Made by a program: the position numbers and the translations under genes | Assembly: GCA_036774405.1 (NCBI GenBank) | Contig: DAIPBO010000015.1 | Location: forward strand, 20,062 to 84,061 | From: JAAYDS01 sp012729155 | GTDB taxonomy: Bacteria; Chloroflexota; Anaerolineae; UBA1429 | Direction of reading: 5' to 3' | DNA length: 64,000 nucleotides | Shown here: positions 15,056 to 23,612 of the stretch, piece by piece | Position numbering within the stretch: position 1 is the stretch's first letter | Layout of the letters: each line of letters starts with the position of its first letter | Notes under the pieces: generated by a model | What the model was told of the DNA's origin: nothing | The model's input: only the letters and a program-made list of their open reading frames with translations | Databases searched by the model: none

Positions 15056-17587
15056 TCAGGTCAGGTTTAGCGAGCCCCAGAAGCGTCGCACTGCCTCAGC
15101 CAGCATGGTGTGTTCGGGCTGCTGCAGGTTTGCGTCTTGTGCAAAGAGGCGTTGGGCCTGCACACGCGCCTTTTCGAGCGTGGCTGCGTCGCCCAGATCG
15201 GCCACACGGAGTTCGGGCATGCCACTCTGCCGCACCCCGAAAAAGTCGCCAGGCCCACGCAGCTCCAGGTCTTTCTCGGCCAGGGCAAAGCCATCGTTGG
15301 TGGCCTCCATGGCGGCCAGGCGTTGCATGCTCAGCTCGCTGGCGTCCTCTGCCATCAAGATGCAGTAAGAGCGGTGTTCACCGCGACCCACGCGTCCACG
15401 AAACTGGTGTAGCTGGGCCAGGCCAAAGCGATCGGCGCTCTCGATAAGGATGAATGTCGCGTTGGGCACGTCGATGCCCACCTCGACGACTGACGTGGAC
15501 ACGAGTATGTCGACCTCGCCGCTGGCAAAGGCCGTCATCACCTCATCTTTGGCCTCGGCCGAGAGCTGACCGTGCAAGAGCCCGATGTGGAGATCGGGAA
15601 AGATCTCTTCTTGCAGATGCTTGGCCTCGGCGATGGCCGATCGCGCTTCAACAGCGTCAGACTCTTCGACCAGAGGGCAGATGACAAACCCCTGCCGGCC
15701 TTCGGCCACCTGCCCGCGCATGAACGTATAGATGCGTTCTCGCGAGCTCTCGCCGCGCACGGCCGTAGCGATCTCCTGGCGGCCGGGCGGCAACTCGTCC
15801 AAGACTGACAGATCGAGATCGCCGTAGAGGGTCAGGGCCAGCGTCCGGGGGATGGGCGTGGCGCTCATCACCAGCATGTGTGGGCTCGGCGTGCTGCGTG
15901 ACAGCAAGGCTGCGCGCTGCTCCACGCCAAAGCGATGCTGCTCGTCGACGATCACCAGGCCGAGCTGTCGAAAGCTGACCGACTCTTGGATGACGGCGTG
16001 CGTGCCCACCACCAGATGCACCCGTCCCAACGCGATCTCGTCTCGGATGCGCTGTTTGTCGCCTTCGGGCATGCTACCGGTCAACAGCCGCACTTGCACC
16101 TCGGGAAAGGGCGTCAGCAGGCGACTGATGGTGCGCATGTGTTGCTCAGCCAAAATCGAGGTGGGCGCCAGCAGGGCGGCCTGCAGGCCGTTGTAAGCCG
16201 ACATGAGCAGCGCTGCCAGGGCCACTACCGTCTTGCCCGAACCCACATCGCCTTGTAGTAGACGGCGCATGGGGGCCGGGCGCTGCATGTCTTGGGTGAT
16301 GGCCGCGATGGCGCGGTCTTGCGCTGCCGTGAGGGCAAAGGGCAGACTGTCCCTAAACGCCGTAAGGCGCTCAGCAGGCGCCTCGAGGGCCAGGCCTCGC
16401 AGCGTCTCGAGCTGCTGCCGGCGCCCCAACACGCCGAGCTGCAGCAGTAGGAACTCGTCAAAGGCCAGGCGTTGCCTCGCTCGCAGCAGCGACTCGGCAT
16501 CGTCAGGAAAGTGCACCTGATCGATGGCGCGGCTCAGGGGCACCAAGTCGGCCTCGTGCAACACGTCGGCGGGCACCGGGTCGAGCAGGCGCGGGGCCAG
16601 ATCATCGATGGTTCGTTTGATGATGCGCCGCAGCCAGCGCTGGCTCACTCCCTCTGTCAGCGGGTAGACCGGCACCATGCGTCCGGTGTTCAACAGCTCC
16701 TGTCGCGCCAACTCCCACTCGGGCGACTTGAACAGGAGCCGCCCCAGGTATTGATCGACACGGCCGCTCAGCACCAGCGCAGAGCCCTCACGTATCTGCT
16801 GGCCAAGGTAGGGCTGGTTGTACCACACGGCCTCGATCTGTCCGGTCGAATCTCGCAAGACCGCCGAAAAGATGGTCATGTTGTTGCGTGTGCGGCGGAC
16901 GGTGCTGCGCACTACAATGCCAGCGATGGTGACCAGCTGGCCTAACTCGAGCTGGTTGATGCGCGCCAGCTGAGCATAGTCGTCATAACGCCGTGGGAAG
17001 TGATAGATCAGATCGCGCACGGTAGCAATGCCCAGCGGCGCCAGGCGGCGCTCGCCGGCTGTGCCGATGCCCTTGAGTTTGGTCACCGATGCGTTGAGAT
17101 CGAGCACATGGCCTGCCGCAGCAACCGGTTGCTGCGGCGCTGCCTTGGGCGCTGCCGACGTGCGGGGCCCCAGAGGCTCTTGGGGCGGAGCGGGCGGCGT
17201 CGCTTGCTGCTCGGCCTGCGCTGGGGCGTCTGGTGCGAGCGGCTCGGGGTCGACTCTTTGGTCGGTCTCGGGTGAGGCCGCTACGGCGTCGATGCTGGCA
17301 ACGGGTTCATCATCTGGCTGTGGGGTAGAACGCACGCGCGCCAGGGCCACCACCAGCTCCTCGACCAGGGGGCGCCGCTCTGCGACAGAGAGTTCGGCAT
17401 AGCCGGCCAGGCGACCGAGGATTTCGTCAACAGTCAGCCCGCTGGTGACCTCTCCCTCTTGCTCACGCGCCTCTTTCTGCCAGAACTTGAGAAAGCGCTC
17501 TAGGCCGCCGATCACGGCGCGGTCTCGGCAGCTCTGCTCACGCTCGAGCACGAGTATGCGCCGAAGCTTGTCCATAGCAGTAGACAT
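15056..17587 (-). CDS. recG: ATP-dependent DNA helicase RecG
   Basis: 843 residues. An N-terminal helical region (~1-100) and a Pro/Ala/Gln-rich linker (~105-170) precede the wedge OB domain (~175-330; LKGIGTAGERRLAPLGI, then YHFPRRYDDY). The SF2 helicase core has GDVGSGKTVVA, then DEQHRFG, then SATPIPRT, then STSVVEVGIDVPNAT, then QFRGRVGRG. RecG remodels stalled replication forks and branched intermediates. The start at 17587 was chosen for GAGGCGA upstream and because the longer frame would overlap degV. The linker is longer than in E. coli RecG. Confidence 0.93.
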   Translation of the reverse strand: MSTAMDKLRRILVLEREQSCRDRAVIGGLERFLKFWQKEAREQEGEVTSGLTVDEILGRLAGYAELSVAERRPLVEELVVALARVRSTPQPDDEPVASIDAVAASPETDQRVDPEPLAPDAPAQAEQQATPPAPPQEPLGPRTSAAPKAAPQQPVAAAGHVLDLNASVTKLKGIGTAGERRLAPLGIATVRDLIYHFPRRYDDYAQLARINQLELGQLVTIAGIVVRSTVRRTRNNMTIFSAVLRDSTGQIEAVWYNQPYLGQQIREGSALVLSGRVDQYLGRLLFKSPEWELARQELLNTGRMVPVYPLTEGVSQRWLRRIIKRTIDDLAPRLLDPVPADVLHEADLVPLSRAIDQVHFPDDAESLLRARQRLAFDEFLLLQLGVLGRRQQLETLRGLALEAPAERLTAFRDSLPFALTAAQDRAIAAITQDMQRPAPMRRLLQGDVGSGKTVVALAALLMSAYNGLQAALLAPTSILAEQHMRTISRLLTPFPEVQVRLLTGSMPEGDKQRIRDEIALGRVHLVVGTHAVIQESVSFRQLGLVIVDEQHRFGVEQRAALLSRSTPSPHMLVMSATPIPRTLALTLYGDLDLSVLDELPPGRQEIATAVRGESSRERIYTFMRGQVAEGRQGFVICPLVEESDAVEARSAIAEAKHLQEEIFPDLHIGLLHGQLSAEAKDEVMTAFASGEVDILVSTSVVEVGIDVPNATFILIESADRFGLAQLHQFRGRVGRGEHRSYCILMAEDASELSMQRLAAMEATNDGFALAEKDLELRGPGDFFGVRQSGMPELRVADLGDAATLEKARVQAQRLFAQDANLQQPEHTMLAEAVRRFWGSLNLT

Positions 17588-17609
17588 AAGCGATTCGCCT
17601 CGCGTTTCG

Positions 17610-18449
17610 TTAGGCCTCAAAAGCTGCCACGCCAAAAGCGCGCACGCCCATCAGCGAGGCAAAGACAGGGCCATAGATATGTTCTTGGTAGGGCTGGTCT
17701 GGTCGAGCCTCGGCCATGGCGGCCTTGATCTCGTCCATCAGGCTGCTTTGCCCGTTGTGCAGGTAATAGAGCTGACTCAGCGAGCGAAACTCGCCGATGA
17801 ACTCGATGATCCGCTCTGAAGGCGCGCCACGCTTGCGCGAGCGCTGCAGCGGTACCACCTGCCCGTCCTCAACCAGCAGCAGCGGGCGGTAGCTGGGCGT
17901 GCCACGCACCTCTTCGTCTCGATCGTCTACGAGCCCCTTTTGCGCCATCGTGGTCAGCGAGTCGGTGTAGATGGCCAGATACGAGCGAGGAATCAGGCCG
18001 CTGGTTTGTCGTACAATCTCGTTGGCGGTGGCACCTTGTTGCGCCAGCAGGGCGGCCTGCTCGACCAGAATGCCCATGGTGCGCCCGATAAAGGTCGAGT
18101 CGAGCACCTGAATGACGCACCGCCCGAGAAACGCCTGCCTCGCCTGTTGAGCGGCTGCGACGATGCGCGCCAGCTTGGCCGAGGGAGCCACCACGATGAT
18201 CTGATCGGTCTCGCTGGTGAGTGCTTCAAAGACACGGCTGAACTCGGCCGCTGTAGGCGGTGCGGCGCTAGGCAGCAACTTGCCATCTATCATCTCACGA
18301 TAGTGCTCTGCGGTGCGCAGGGCAGCGCTATCACCGTGCATCTGTGCACCCACCCGAACGCGCCAGGGCAGCACAGTGATCTGTAGTTGGTCAGAGATGT
18401 CCGGCGGTAACTCGCACGAGCTGTCGGTCACGATGCGTGCGTTCGCCAT
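17610..18449 (-). CDS. DegV family fatty-acid-binding protein (FakB-like)
   Basis: 279 residues. N-terminal IVTDSSCELP, central IQVLDSTFIGRTMG and LAIYTDSLTTMAQKG, and C-terminal GPVFASLMGVRAFGV are DegV features. In Firmicutes, DegV/FakB proteins present exogenous fatty acids to FakA for phosphorylation. The fakA-like gene lies 13 bases upstream, supporting that pairing here. The ATG at 18449 has GAGAGGTGGGG in front. The acyl chain preference cannot be read from sequence. Confidence 0.88.
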   Translation of the reverse strand: MANARIVTDSSCELPPDISDQLQITVLPWRVRVGAQMHGDSAALRTAEHYREMIDGKLLPSAAPPTAAEFSRVFEALTSETDQIIVVAPSAKLARIVAAAQQARQAFLGRCVIQVLDSTFIGRTMGILVEQAALLAQQGATANEIVRQTSGLIPRSYLAIYTDSLTTMAQKGLVDDRDEEVRGTPSYRPLLLVEDGQVVPLQRSRKRGAPSERIIEFIGEFRSLSQLYYLHNGQSSLMDEIKAAMAEARPDQPYQEHIYGPVFASLMGVRAFGVAAFEA

Positions 18450-18462
18450 CAGGCCCCACCTC

Positions 18463-20157
18463 TCATTCTGCCGAAACGATATAGTGATAGTGCGGCTGCC
18501 CGCCCTCGACGATCTCGATCTCGAGATGGTCATAGGCCGAACGGATGGCCTCGGCCAACGCCTCGGCCTCTATGGCCGTCACCTGCTCGCCATAGTATAT
18601 GGTGACGATCTCTAGCGCGTCGACCCCGATGCGGTCGAGCAGGGTAAGCGAGACCGCCAATGCAGACTCATCGGCGGTGATCAGGTCGCCATCCCACAGG
18701 CCGATGAACTGCCCCTCATTGACCGACAGCCCGTTGATCTTGACCGAGCGCACAGCGCGCGTGATCTCGATGGTCTGCACGGCTGTGCAGGCCTCGGCCA
18801 TCGAGGCGACGTTCTCGTCGATGCCTTCCTGATAGTTGTAAGCCAGCAGCGCGGCAATGCCCTGCGGCACGCTGCGGGTGGTGATCACTTCGACTCTCTT
18901 GCTCGAGAGCGCCTTGGCCTGCTGCGCCGCCAGGATGATGTTCTTGTTGTTCGGCAGCAGGATCACCTGTTCCTTGGGCGCCTGCTGGATGGCCAAGAGC
19001 AGGTCTTGCGTGCTGGGGTTCATGGTCTGCCCGCCAGGTACGACAAAAGAGGCACCCAGGCCCTCAAAGACGCGCTTGAGCCCGTCGCCAGCCGCCACCG
19101 CCACGATGCTGATGTCGCCCGTCTCCTCGGCTAGCGTCGAACCCGCCACCTGTGCCAGCCCCAGAGGGGCCTGCTGGGAGCGCATAAACTCTTCGTACTG
19201 CAGCTGCATATTCTCAATGATCACCGCGGTGACGTGCCCCAGGGTGATGCCGTATTCGAGCGCCTCGCCGGGGTGATCGCAGTGGACATGCACCTTGACG
19301 GTCTCTTCATCGCCCACCACCAGCACCGAATCGCCCATGGTGGCAATGTGGTCGCGAATGACAACCACGTCGAGCCCCTTGCCCTGGACAATGAACTGGG
19401 TGTCATAGTTGTATTCGCTGTCTAGCAGTTCGGCATGGGCGTGCTCGGTGTCTGTCTGCGTTTGTGCCACGTCTACACGCTCCCCACGCTCATACTTTAG
19501 GGCGCCTTCGAGTAGATAGACCAGTCCCTGGCCGCCAGCATCTACCACGCCGGCCGTCTTGAGGACCGGCAAGAGCTCGGGCGTGCGCGCCAGAGAGATG
19601 CGCGCCTGCTCTAGCGCATGTTCAAGCACCTGGGTCACGTTGGCGCCGCCCACGGCGGCCATGTCAGCGGCCTCGGCAGCCTCGCGGATAACGGTGAGCA
19701 TCGTGCCCTCAACTGGGCGCATCACACCCTTGTAGGCCGTGGCGGCTGCCTCTTTGAGGGCATGGGCCAGGTCGAGCGCGGTGAGTGTTGCCTTGCCGTC
19801 GACGCCATGACCAAAGCCGCGCAGAATCTGCGACAGAATCACCCCCGAGTTGCCGCGGGCCCCCATCAGCGCTCCCTGGCTGACGACGCGAGCCAGGTCT
19901 GACGCGTTGGGTAGCACCCGATCGCCGATCTCATCCAACGCGGCGCGTATGGTCAATGACATGTTGGTGCCGGTGTCGCCATCGGGCACGGGGAACACGT
20001 TCAAAGCGTTGACGCCATCGCGGTGTAGCTCGAGCCAGTCTCTGGCTGCGCAGAGCGCTCCCCACAATCCCTGGCTATCGACTATCTGCTGATGCTCGCC
20101 ATCGTTAGTGCCTGGCTCGGCCGACTGTGCCTCAGATGGCATGGCTGCCTGTGTCAT
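18463..20157 (-). CDS. fakA: DAK2-domain fatty acid kinase subunit (FakA/YloV-like)
   Basis: 564 residues. The N-terminal DAK2 kinase domain (~25-220) carries NVFPVPDGDTGTNM, the nucleotide/Mg-binding motif. A middle domain (~225-330) includes DSVLVVGDEETVKVHVHCDHPGEAL, and a C-terminal DegV-like domain ends HYHYIVSAE. It phosphorylates fatty acids bound to FakB. It is flanked by asp23 and degV, the same order as in Bacillus-type yloU-yloV clusters. The chosen start gives MTQAAMPSEA; another Met lies five codons later. Confidence 0.9.
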   Translation of the reverse strand: MTQAAMPSEAQSAEPGTNDGEHQQIVDSQGLWGALCAARDWLELHRDGVNALNVFPVPDGDTGTNMSLTIRAALDEIGDRVLPNASDLARVVSQGALMGARGNSGVILSQILRGFGHGVDGKATLTALDLAHALKEAAATAYKGVMRPVEGTMLTVIREAAEAADMAAVGGANVTQVLEHALEQARISLARTPELLPVLKTAGVVDAGGQGLVYLLEGALKYERGERVDVAQTQTDTEHAHAELLDSEYNYDTQFIVQGKGLDVVVIRDHIATMGDSVLVVGDEETVKVHVHCDHPGEALEYGITLGHVTAVIIENMQLQYEEFMRSQQAPLGLAQVAGSTLAEETGDISIVAVAAGDGLKRVFEGLGASFVVPGGQTMNPSTQDLLLAIQQAPKEQVILLPNNKNIILAAQQAKALSSKRVEVITTRSVPQGIAALLAYNYQEGIDENVASMAEACTAVQTIEITRAVRSVKINGLSVNEGQFIGLWDGDLITADESALAVSLTLLDRIGVDALEIVTIYYGEQVTAIEAEALAEAIRSAYDHLEIEIVEGGQPHYHYIVSAE

Positions 20158-20197
20158 CACGCAAAAGGACCTCCAGAACTGGCGATTGGACCCTGGC

Positions 20198-20554
20198 CTA
20201 CTGCTCGGGGCTGATGCGCACGCCCTGGACGTGCACATTGACCTCGGCCACCGGCATGCCCAGGGCCCGTTCTACCGTGAACTTGACGCTATCCATAACG
20301 TTTTGGGCGACCTCAGAGATACGGATGCCGTACTCGATCACCACATACAGATCAACCGTCACCTGGCCATCCTTGGCGTTCACCTGCACGCCGCGGTGGC
20401 TGTTCTCCACCTGCAACACCTCGGCGATGCCATCGCGCACCGTACTGGCGGCCATGCCTACCACGCCATAACAACGCAGCACCGCATCGCTGGCAAGGCT
20501 GGCGATGGCACGCGGCGACACTTCAACTCTTCCCAATACCGATCCTGGTGTCAT
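20198..20554 (-). CDS. Asp23/Gls24 family envelope stress response protein
   Basis: 118 residues starting MTPGSVLGRVEVSP, with GAGGAGC in front. It contains AIASLASDAVLRCYGVVGM, then DGQVTVDLYVVIEYGIRISEVAQNV, then MPVAEVNVHVQGV, the full Asp23 (YloU) fold. In Firmicutes the protein associates with the membrane and affects the cell-envelope stress response. It is first in the asp23-fakA-degV-recG-coaD run and divergent from rpmB. Confidence 0.88.
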   Translation of the reverse strand: MTPGSVLGRVEVSPRAIASLASDAVLRCYGVVGMAASTVRDGIAEVLQVENSHRGVQVNAKDGQVTVDLYVVIEYGIRISEVAQNVMDSVKFTVERALGMPVAEVNVHVQGVRISPEQ

Positions 20555-20575
20555 CGCAACGCTCCTCTCACCAGT

Positions 20576-20604
20576 TTGCACCGGCAACTGGATCATGGTA
20601 CTAT
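20576..20604 (+). promoter_or_regulatory. Promoter of rpmB
   Basis: TTGCAC (20576-20581), a 17-base spacer and TACTAT (20599-20604), with TGG directly before the -10 (extended -10). It lies in the divergent asp23/rpmB gap. Confidence 0.6.
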
Positions 20605-20660
20605 GATCGTCGGTCTGGACGCAAATCACGGGCTCACAGCCTGTGCGATGGAGGTTGATG

Positions 20661-20843
20661 ATGGCGAGCTGTGAAGTGTGCGGCAAGGGGCCGCAGTTTG
20701 GTCACAATGTGAGCCACTCAAAGGTGGCAACCAATCGTCAATGGTCGCCCAATATCCAGAAGGTGACCCTGGTCGTTGACGGGCATCCACGCAAGGTGAA
20801 CATCTGCACCCGTTGCCTGCGCACGCTCAACCGCACCAAGTAA
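20661..20843 (+). CDS. rpmB: Large-subunit ribosomal protein bL28
   Basis: 60 residues, MASCEVCGKGPQFGHNVSHS, then RKVNICTRCLRTL. It keeps both Cys pairs (C-x-x-C twice), i.e. the zinc-binding form of bL28. Start at 20661 follows GGAGG; an adjacent ATG at 20658 is possible. It is monocistronic, with its own promoter and a shared bidirectional terminator. Confidence 0.96.
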   Translation: MASCEVCGKGPQFGHNVSHSKVATNRQWSPNIQKVTLVVDGHPRKVNICTRCLRTLNRTK

Positions 20844-20865
20844 CCTCACGCGATCGGTCACCACA

Positions 20866-20894
20866 AGGCCAGCCACTAACGGCTGGCCTCTTTT
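20866..20894. terminator. Bidirectional terminator between rpmB and rpe
   Basis: Perfect 9-bp stem AGGCCAGCC (20866-20874)/GGCTGGCCT (20881-20889), loop ACTAAC, then CTTTT on the plus strand. The rpe stop codon lies in the loop, so one arm also encodes the last codons of rpe. Confidence 0.85.
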
Positions 20895-21556
20895 ATTGCG
20901 CTGCGGCTCGCGGCCATCGCTTGCACCACTCCGTCGGGGTGCCCAAAGATCGCTGATCCCATCACCAGCACGTTCGCTCCGGCCTGCACGGCCGGCCCCA
21001 GCGTGGCCGGTGAGATGCCCCCATCGACCTCGATGAGACAGTGCTCGTTGCCGCATTCGGCCAGCCGCAGGCGGATGGTGCTGATCTTGCGCAGGGCATA
21101 GGGCAAGAGCTCTTGACCTCCAAAACCAGGGTTTACCGTCATCACCAGCACCATATCGACGAGCGGCAGAGCGTGCTCGAGCAGGCTCACGGGCGTGGCC
21201 GGGTTGAGCGTCACGCCAGGGTGCACGCCGGCCTCGCGGATCAGCGCCAGTGTGCGGTCCAGATGCTGGCACGCCTCAACGTGTACTGTGATATAGCTGG
21301 CGCCCGCGGCCGCAAAGGCCTCGACATACCGCTCTGGCTCGACGATCATCAGGTGGACGTCTAGTGGCAGGCCAGTCACGGGCCGGAGGGCACGCACTAC
21401 CAGCGGCCCCACGCTGATATTGGGCACATAGCGCCCATCCATCACATCCACGTGGATCAGGTCCGCCCCCGCGGCCTCGGCTTGTCGCACCTGTTCGCCC
21501 AGTCGCGCGAAATCTGCTGCCAGAATTGACGGCGCTATCAACACCCGCTCAGCCAT
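20876..21556 (-). CDS. rpe: Ribulose-phosphate 3-epimerase
   Basis: 226 residues. IAPSILAADFARLGEQV, then HVDVMDGRYVPNISVGP, then DVHLMI, then MTVNPGFGGQ, then IEVDGGIS cover the TIM-barrel metal and phosphate sites. It interconverts ribulose-5-phosphate and xylulose-5-phosphate in the pentose phosphate pathway. The start at 21556 overlaps the rlmN end by 8 bases. It is the last gene of the metallopeptidase-rlmN-rpe run, and its stop falls within the terminator loop. Confidence 0.95.
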   Translation of the reverse strand: MAERVLIAPSILAADFARLGEQVRQAEAAGADLIHVDVMDGRYVPNISVGPLVVRALRPVTGLPLDVHLMIVEPERYVEAFAAAGASYITVHVEACQHLDRTLALIREAGVHPGVTLNPATPVSLLEHALPLVDMVLVMTVNPGFGGQELLPYALRKISTIRLRLAECGNEHCLIEVDGGISPATLGPAVQAGANVLVMGSAIFGHPDGVVQAMAASRSAIKEASR

Positions 21557-22628
21557 GCTGGCCCGCCTCAGCCGAGCGCTTGGCATAGCGCTCGCGCAGC
21601 TGGCCGCAGCCTGCCTCGATCTCGAGGCCCCGACTGGCGCGCAATGTGGTTTGGATGCGCCCGTTCACCAGGATCTCCTGAAAGCGCATGACGCGCTCTC
21701 GCGGCGAGGGCCTAAAGGGGCAGGCCGGGCTAGGGTTCAGCGGAATCAGGTTGACGTGGCATAGCAGATTACGGAGCAGCTCTGCGGTGCGGCGGGCGTG
21801 TTCGTCGCTATCGTTGATGCCATCCATGAGAATGTACTCAAAGGTGACGCGGCGGCCGGTGCGCTCGATGTAGCGTCGGCAAGCCTCGAGCAGACGCTCA
21901 ATGGCATAGCGTCGGTTGATGGGCACAATGCGGTTACGCAGGGCGTTGTCGGGTGCGTGCAGCGACACCGCCAGCCCTACCTCCATCGCCTCGCGCGCCA
22001 TGCGCTCGATGCCAGGGACGATGCCCGCCGTCGAGATGGTAAAGCGCCTTGCGCCCAGTGCCAGGCCCTCACGGTCGTTCAGGTTCGCGATGGCGCGCCA
22101 CACGGCCTCGTCGTTGAGCATTGGTTCGCCCATGCCCATGAACACCACGTTGGTGACGTGAGCGTTCTGCTGGGCCAGCTTTTGCGCATAGTGCAGCACC
22201 TGTGCCGATATCTCTCCCGCTGACAGGTCGCGCGCAAAGCCGCTCTGCCCTGTAGAGCAGAACACGCACCCCAACGCGCAGCCGATCTGGCTCGATAGGC
22301 ACAGCGTGTTGCGGTTGGTGTAGCGCATCAGCACCGTCTCGATATAGTGGCCATCGCGCGTGCGAAAGACGGTCTTTTCGGTGAGGCCATCGTCCGAGAC
22401 GGCCACATCGACGGGCTCAAGCCGGCCCACATAGGTGTGTTCGGCCAGTTGCGCCCGCAACGCCGCCGGCAGGTTGACCATCTCGCCAAAGTCGGCCGTG
22501 AGCGTATGGTAGACCCAGCGCCAGATCTGTGCAGCACGAAAGCGCGGTTGCTCCCAGCTGACCACCAGGGCTACCAACTCGTCGAACGAGAGGTTGAGCA
22601 GGTCGATGGCGTCGTTCGTAGAGGTCAT
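21549..22628 (-). CDS. rlmN: Dual-specificity 23S rRNA/tRNA adenine-C2 methyltransferase
   Basis: 359 residues. The radical-SAM motif is C117-x3-C121-x2-C124 (GCALGCVFCST), followed by VVFMGMGEPMLN, VSLHAPD and, near the end, GLEIEAGCGQLR, which contains the second methyl-carrying Cys. The enzyme methylates C2 of 23S rRNA A2503 and tRNA A37. Start at 22628 fits the family. The gene follows the metallopeptidase by 13 bases. Confidence 0.94.
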   Translation of the reverse strand: MTSTNDAIDLLNLSFDELVALVVSWEQPRFRAAQIWRWVYHTLTADFGEMVNLPAALRAQLAEHTYVGRLEPVDVAVSDDGLTEKTVFRTRDGHYIETVLMRYTNRNTLCLSSQIGCALGCVFCSTGQSGFARDLSAGEISAQVLHYAQKLAQQNAHVTNVVFMGMGEPMLNDEAVWRAIANLNDREGLALGARRFTISTAGIVPGIERMAREAMEVGLAVSLHAPDNALRNRIVPINRRYAIERLLEACRRYIERTGRRVTFEYILMDGINDSDEHARRTAELLRNLLCHVNLIPLNPSPACPFRPSPRERVMRFQEILVNGRIQTTLRASRGLEIEAGCGQLRERYAKRSAEAGQHG

Positions 22629-22641
22629 GTTGGCCTTTCCG

Positions 22642-23340
22642 TTAGCGTCTGCGCCGCGAGCCCCCCAGCAAGAACACATAGTACAACAGCGTGGAAAGCG
22701 ACTGGATCACAGCGGCCACGTAAGTGAGCGCGGCGGCGTTGAGCACAGCGCGGGCACCTTGCTGCTCGATGGGGCTTACCAGGCCAGACCTCTCGAGCAT
22801 GACCATGGCACGGCGGCTGGCGTCCAGTTCGACAGGTAGCGTTACCAGTGAAAAGAGCAGCGTGCCCGCAAAGAGCACCACACCGATCACTGAGAGATCA
22901 TAGACAGATAGGACCATCCCCAGCATGAAGACGATCGGCCCCAACCAGGAGCCGATTTGCACCACAGGCACCAGCGCCGAGCGCAGCTTGAGTGGCATAT
23001 AGTGGCTGTGATGCTGCAGGGCATGGCCCACCTCGTGGGCCACGATGCCCATCGAGGCCACCGAGGCGGTGCGCCCCACGCCCGTAGAGAGATGTAGAGC
23101 GCGTTGACGGGGGTCATAGTGATCGGTCAGCTCGCCACGCGTCTCGTTCAGGCTGACATCCGTCAGGCCGTTGCTCGCCAGCAGGCGCTGCGCCACCTCA
23201 AAGCCGGCCAGCCCACTGCGGTTGGCGACACGCGCATACTTGCCATAGGCCGACCGCACCTTCCACTGTGCCCATAGGCCCAGCAGCAGTGCGGGCAGTG
23301 CAAACATAAAGTAGGTCGGGTTGAAGTAAGGCCAGTACAT
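22642..23340 (-). CDS. Membrane-bound neutral zinc metallopeptidase (YugP-like)
   Basis: 232 residues. An N-terminal membrane helix (FMFALPALLLGLW) precedes a cytosolic part with MGIVAHEVGHALQHH (HEVGH zinc site). Two or three further membrane segments follow (VPVVQIGSWLGPIVFMLGMVL, then VIGVVLFAGTLLFSLVTLPVELDASRRA), with a basic tail GGSRRRR. This matches the Zn_peptidase_2/YugP family, whose substrates are unknown. It has its own promoter and GAGGAAT ribosome-binding site, and heads the run with rlmN and rpe. Confidence 0.88.
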   Translation of the reverse strand: MYWPYFNPTYFMFALPALLLGLWAQWKVRSAYGKYARVANRSGLAGFEVAQRLLASNGLTDVSLNETRGELTDHYDPRQRALHLSTGVGRTASVASMGIVAHEVGHALQHHSHYMPLKLRSALVPVVQIGSWLGPIVFMLGMVLSVYDLSVIGVVLFAGTLLFSLVTLPVELDASRRAMVMLERSGLVSPIEQQGARAVLNAAALTYVAAVIQSLSTLLYYVFLLGGSRRRR

Positions 23341-23380
23341 CGATATTCCTCATGCACACTGTTGATGACGTCTTTACTCA

Positions 23381-23408
23381 AGTATAATCGCCAGCGCGAC
23401 GCCTGCAA
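23381..23408 (-). promoter_or_regulatory. Promoter of metallopeptidase-rlmN-rpe, with repeated TTGCAGGCG
   Basis: Minus strand: TTGCAG (23408-23403), 16 bases, TATACT (23386-23381). The nonamer TTGCAGGCG covering the -35 (23400-23408) recurs at 23427-23435, where it is part of a 7-bp hairpin (23416-23433). Confidence 0.7.
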
Positions 23409-23549
23409 GTCACTGGCAGGCGCCATCGCCTGCAATCCCACGCCGCGCCAGCAGCACTGTGCTGCTTCCCTGGGGGTGTGCGTGCGCCATCTCTCGGCAC
23501 AGTCTAGACCACGGTGAGGACACTGGCCAATGCCGTGACCGGCAGACGG

Positions 23550-23577
23550 TTGACGCCTCGGGGACCGAAGCTATAAT
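23550..23577 (+). promoter_or_regulatory. Promoter of thiI-malQ
   Basis: TTGACG (23550-23555), 16 bases, TATAAT (23572-23577). The ribosome-binding site AAGGAG lies at 23601-23606 and the GTG start at 23613. Confidence 0.8.
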
Positions 23578-23612
23578 CAACCTTCACATCGCGTCACTGC
23601 AAGGAGTCAGGG

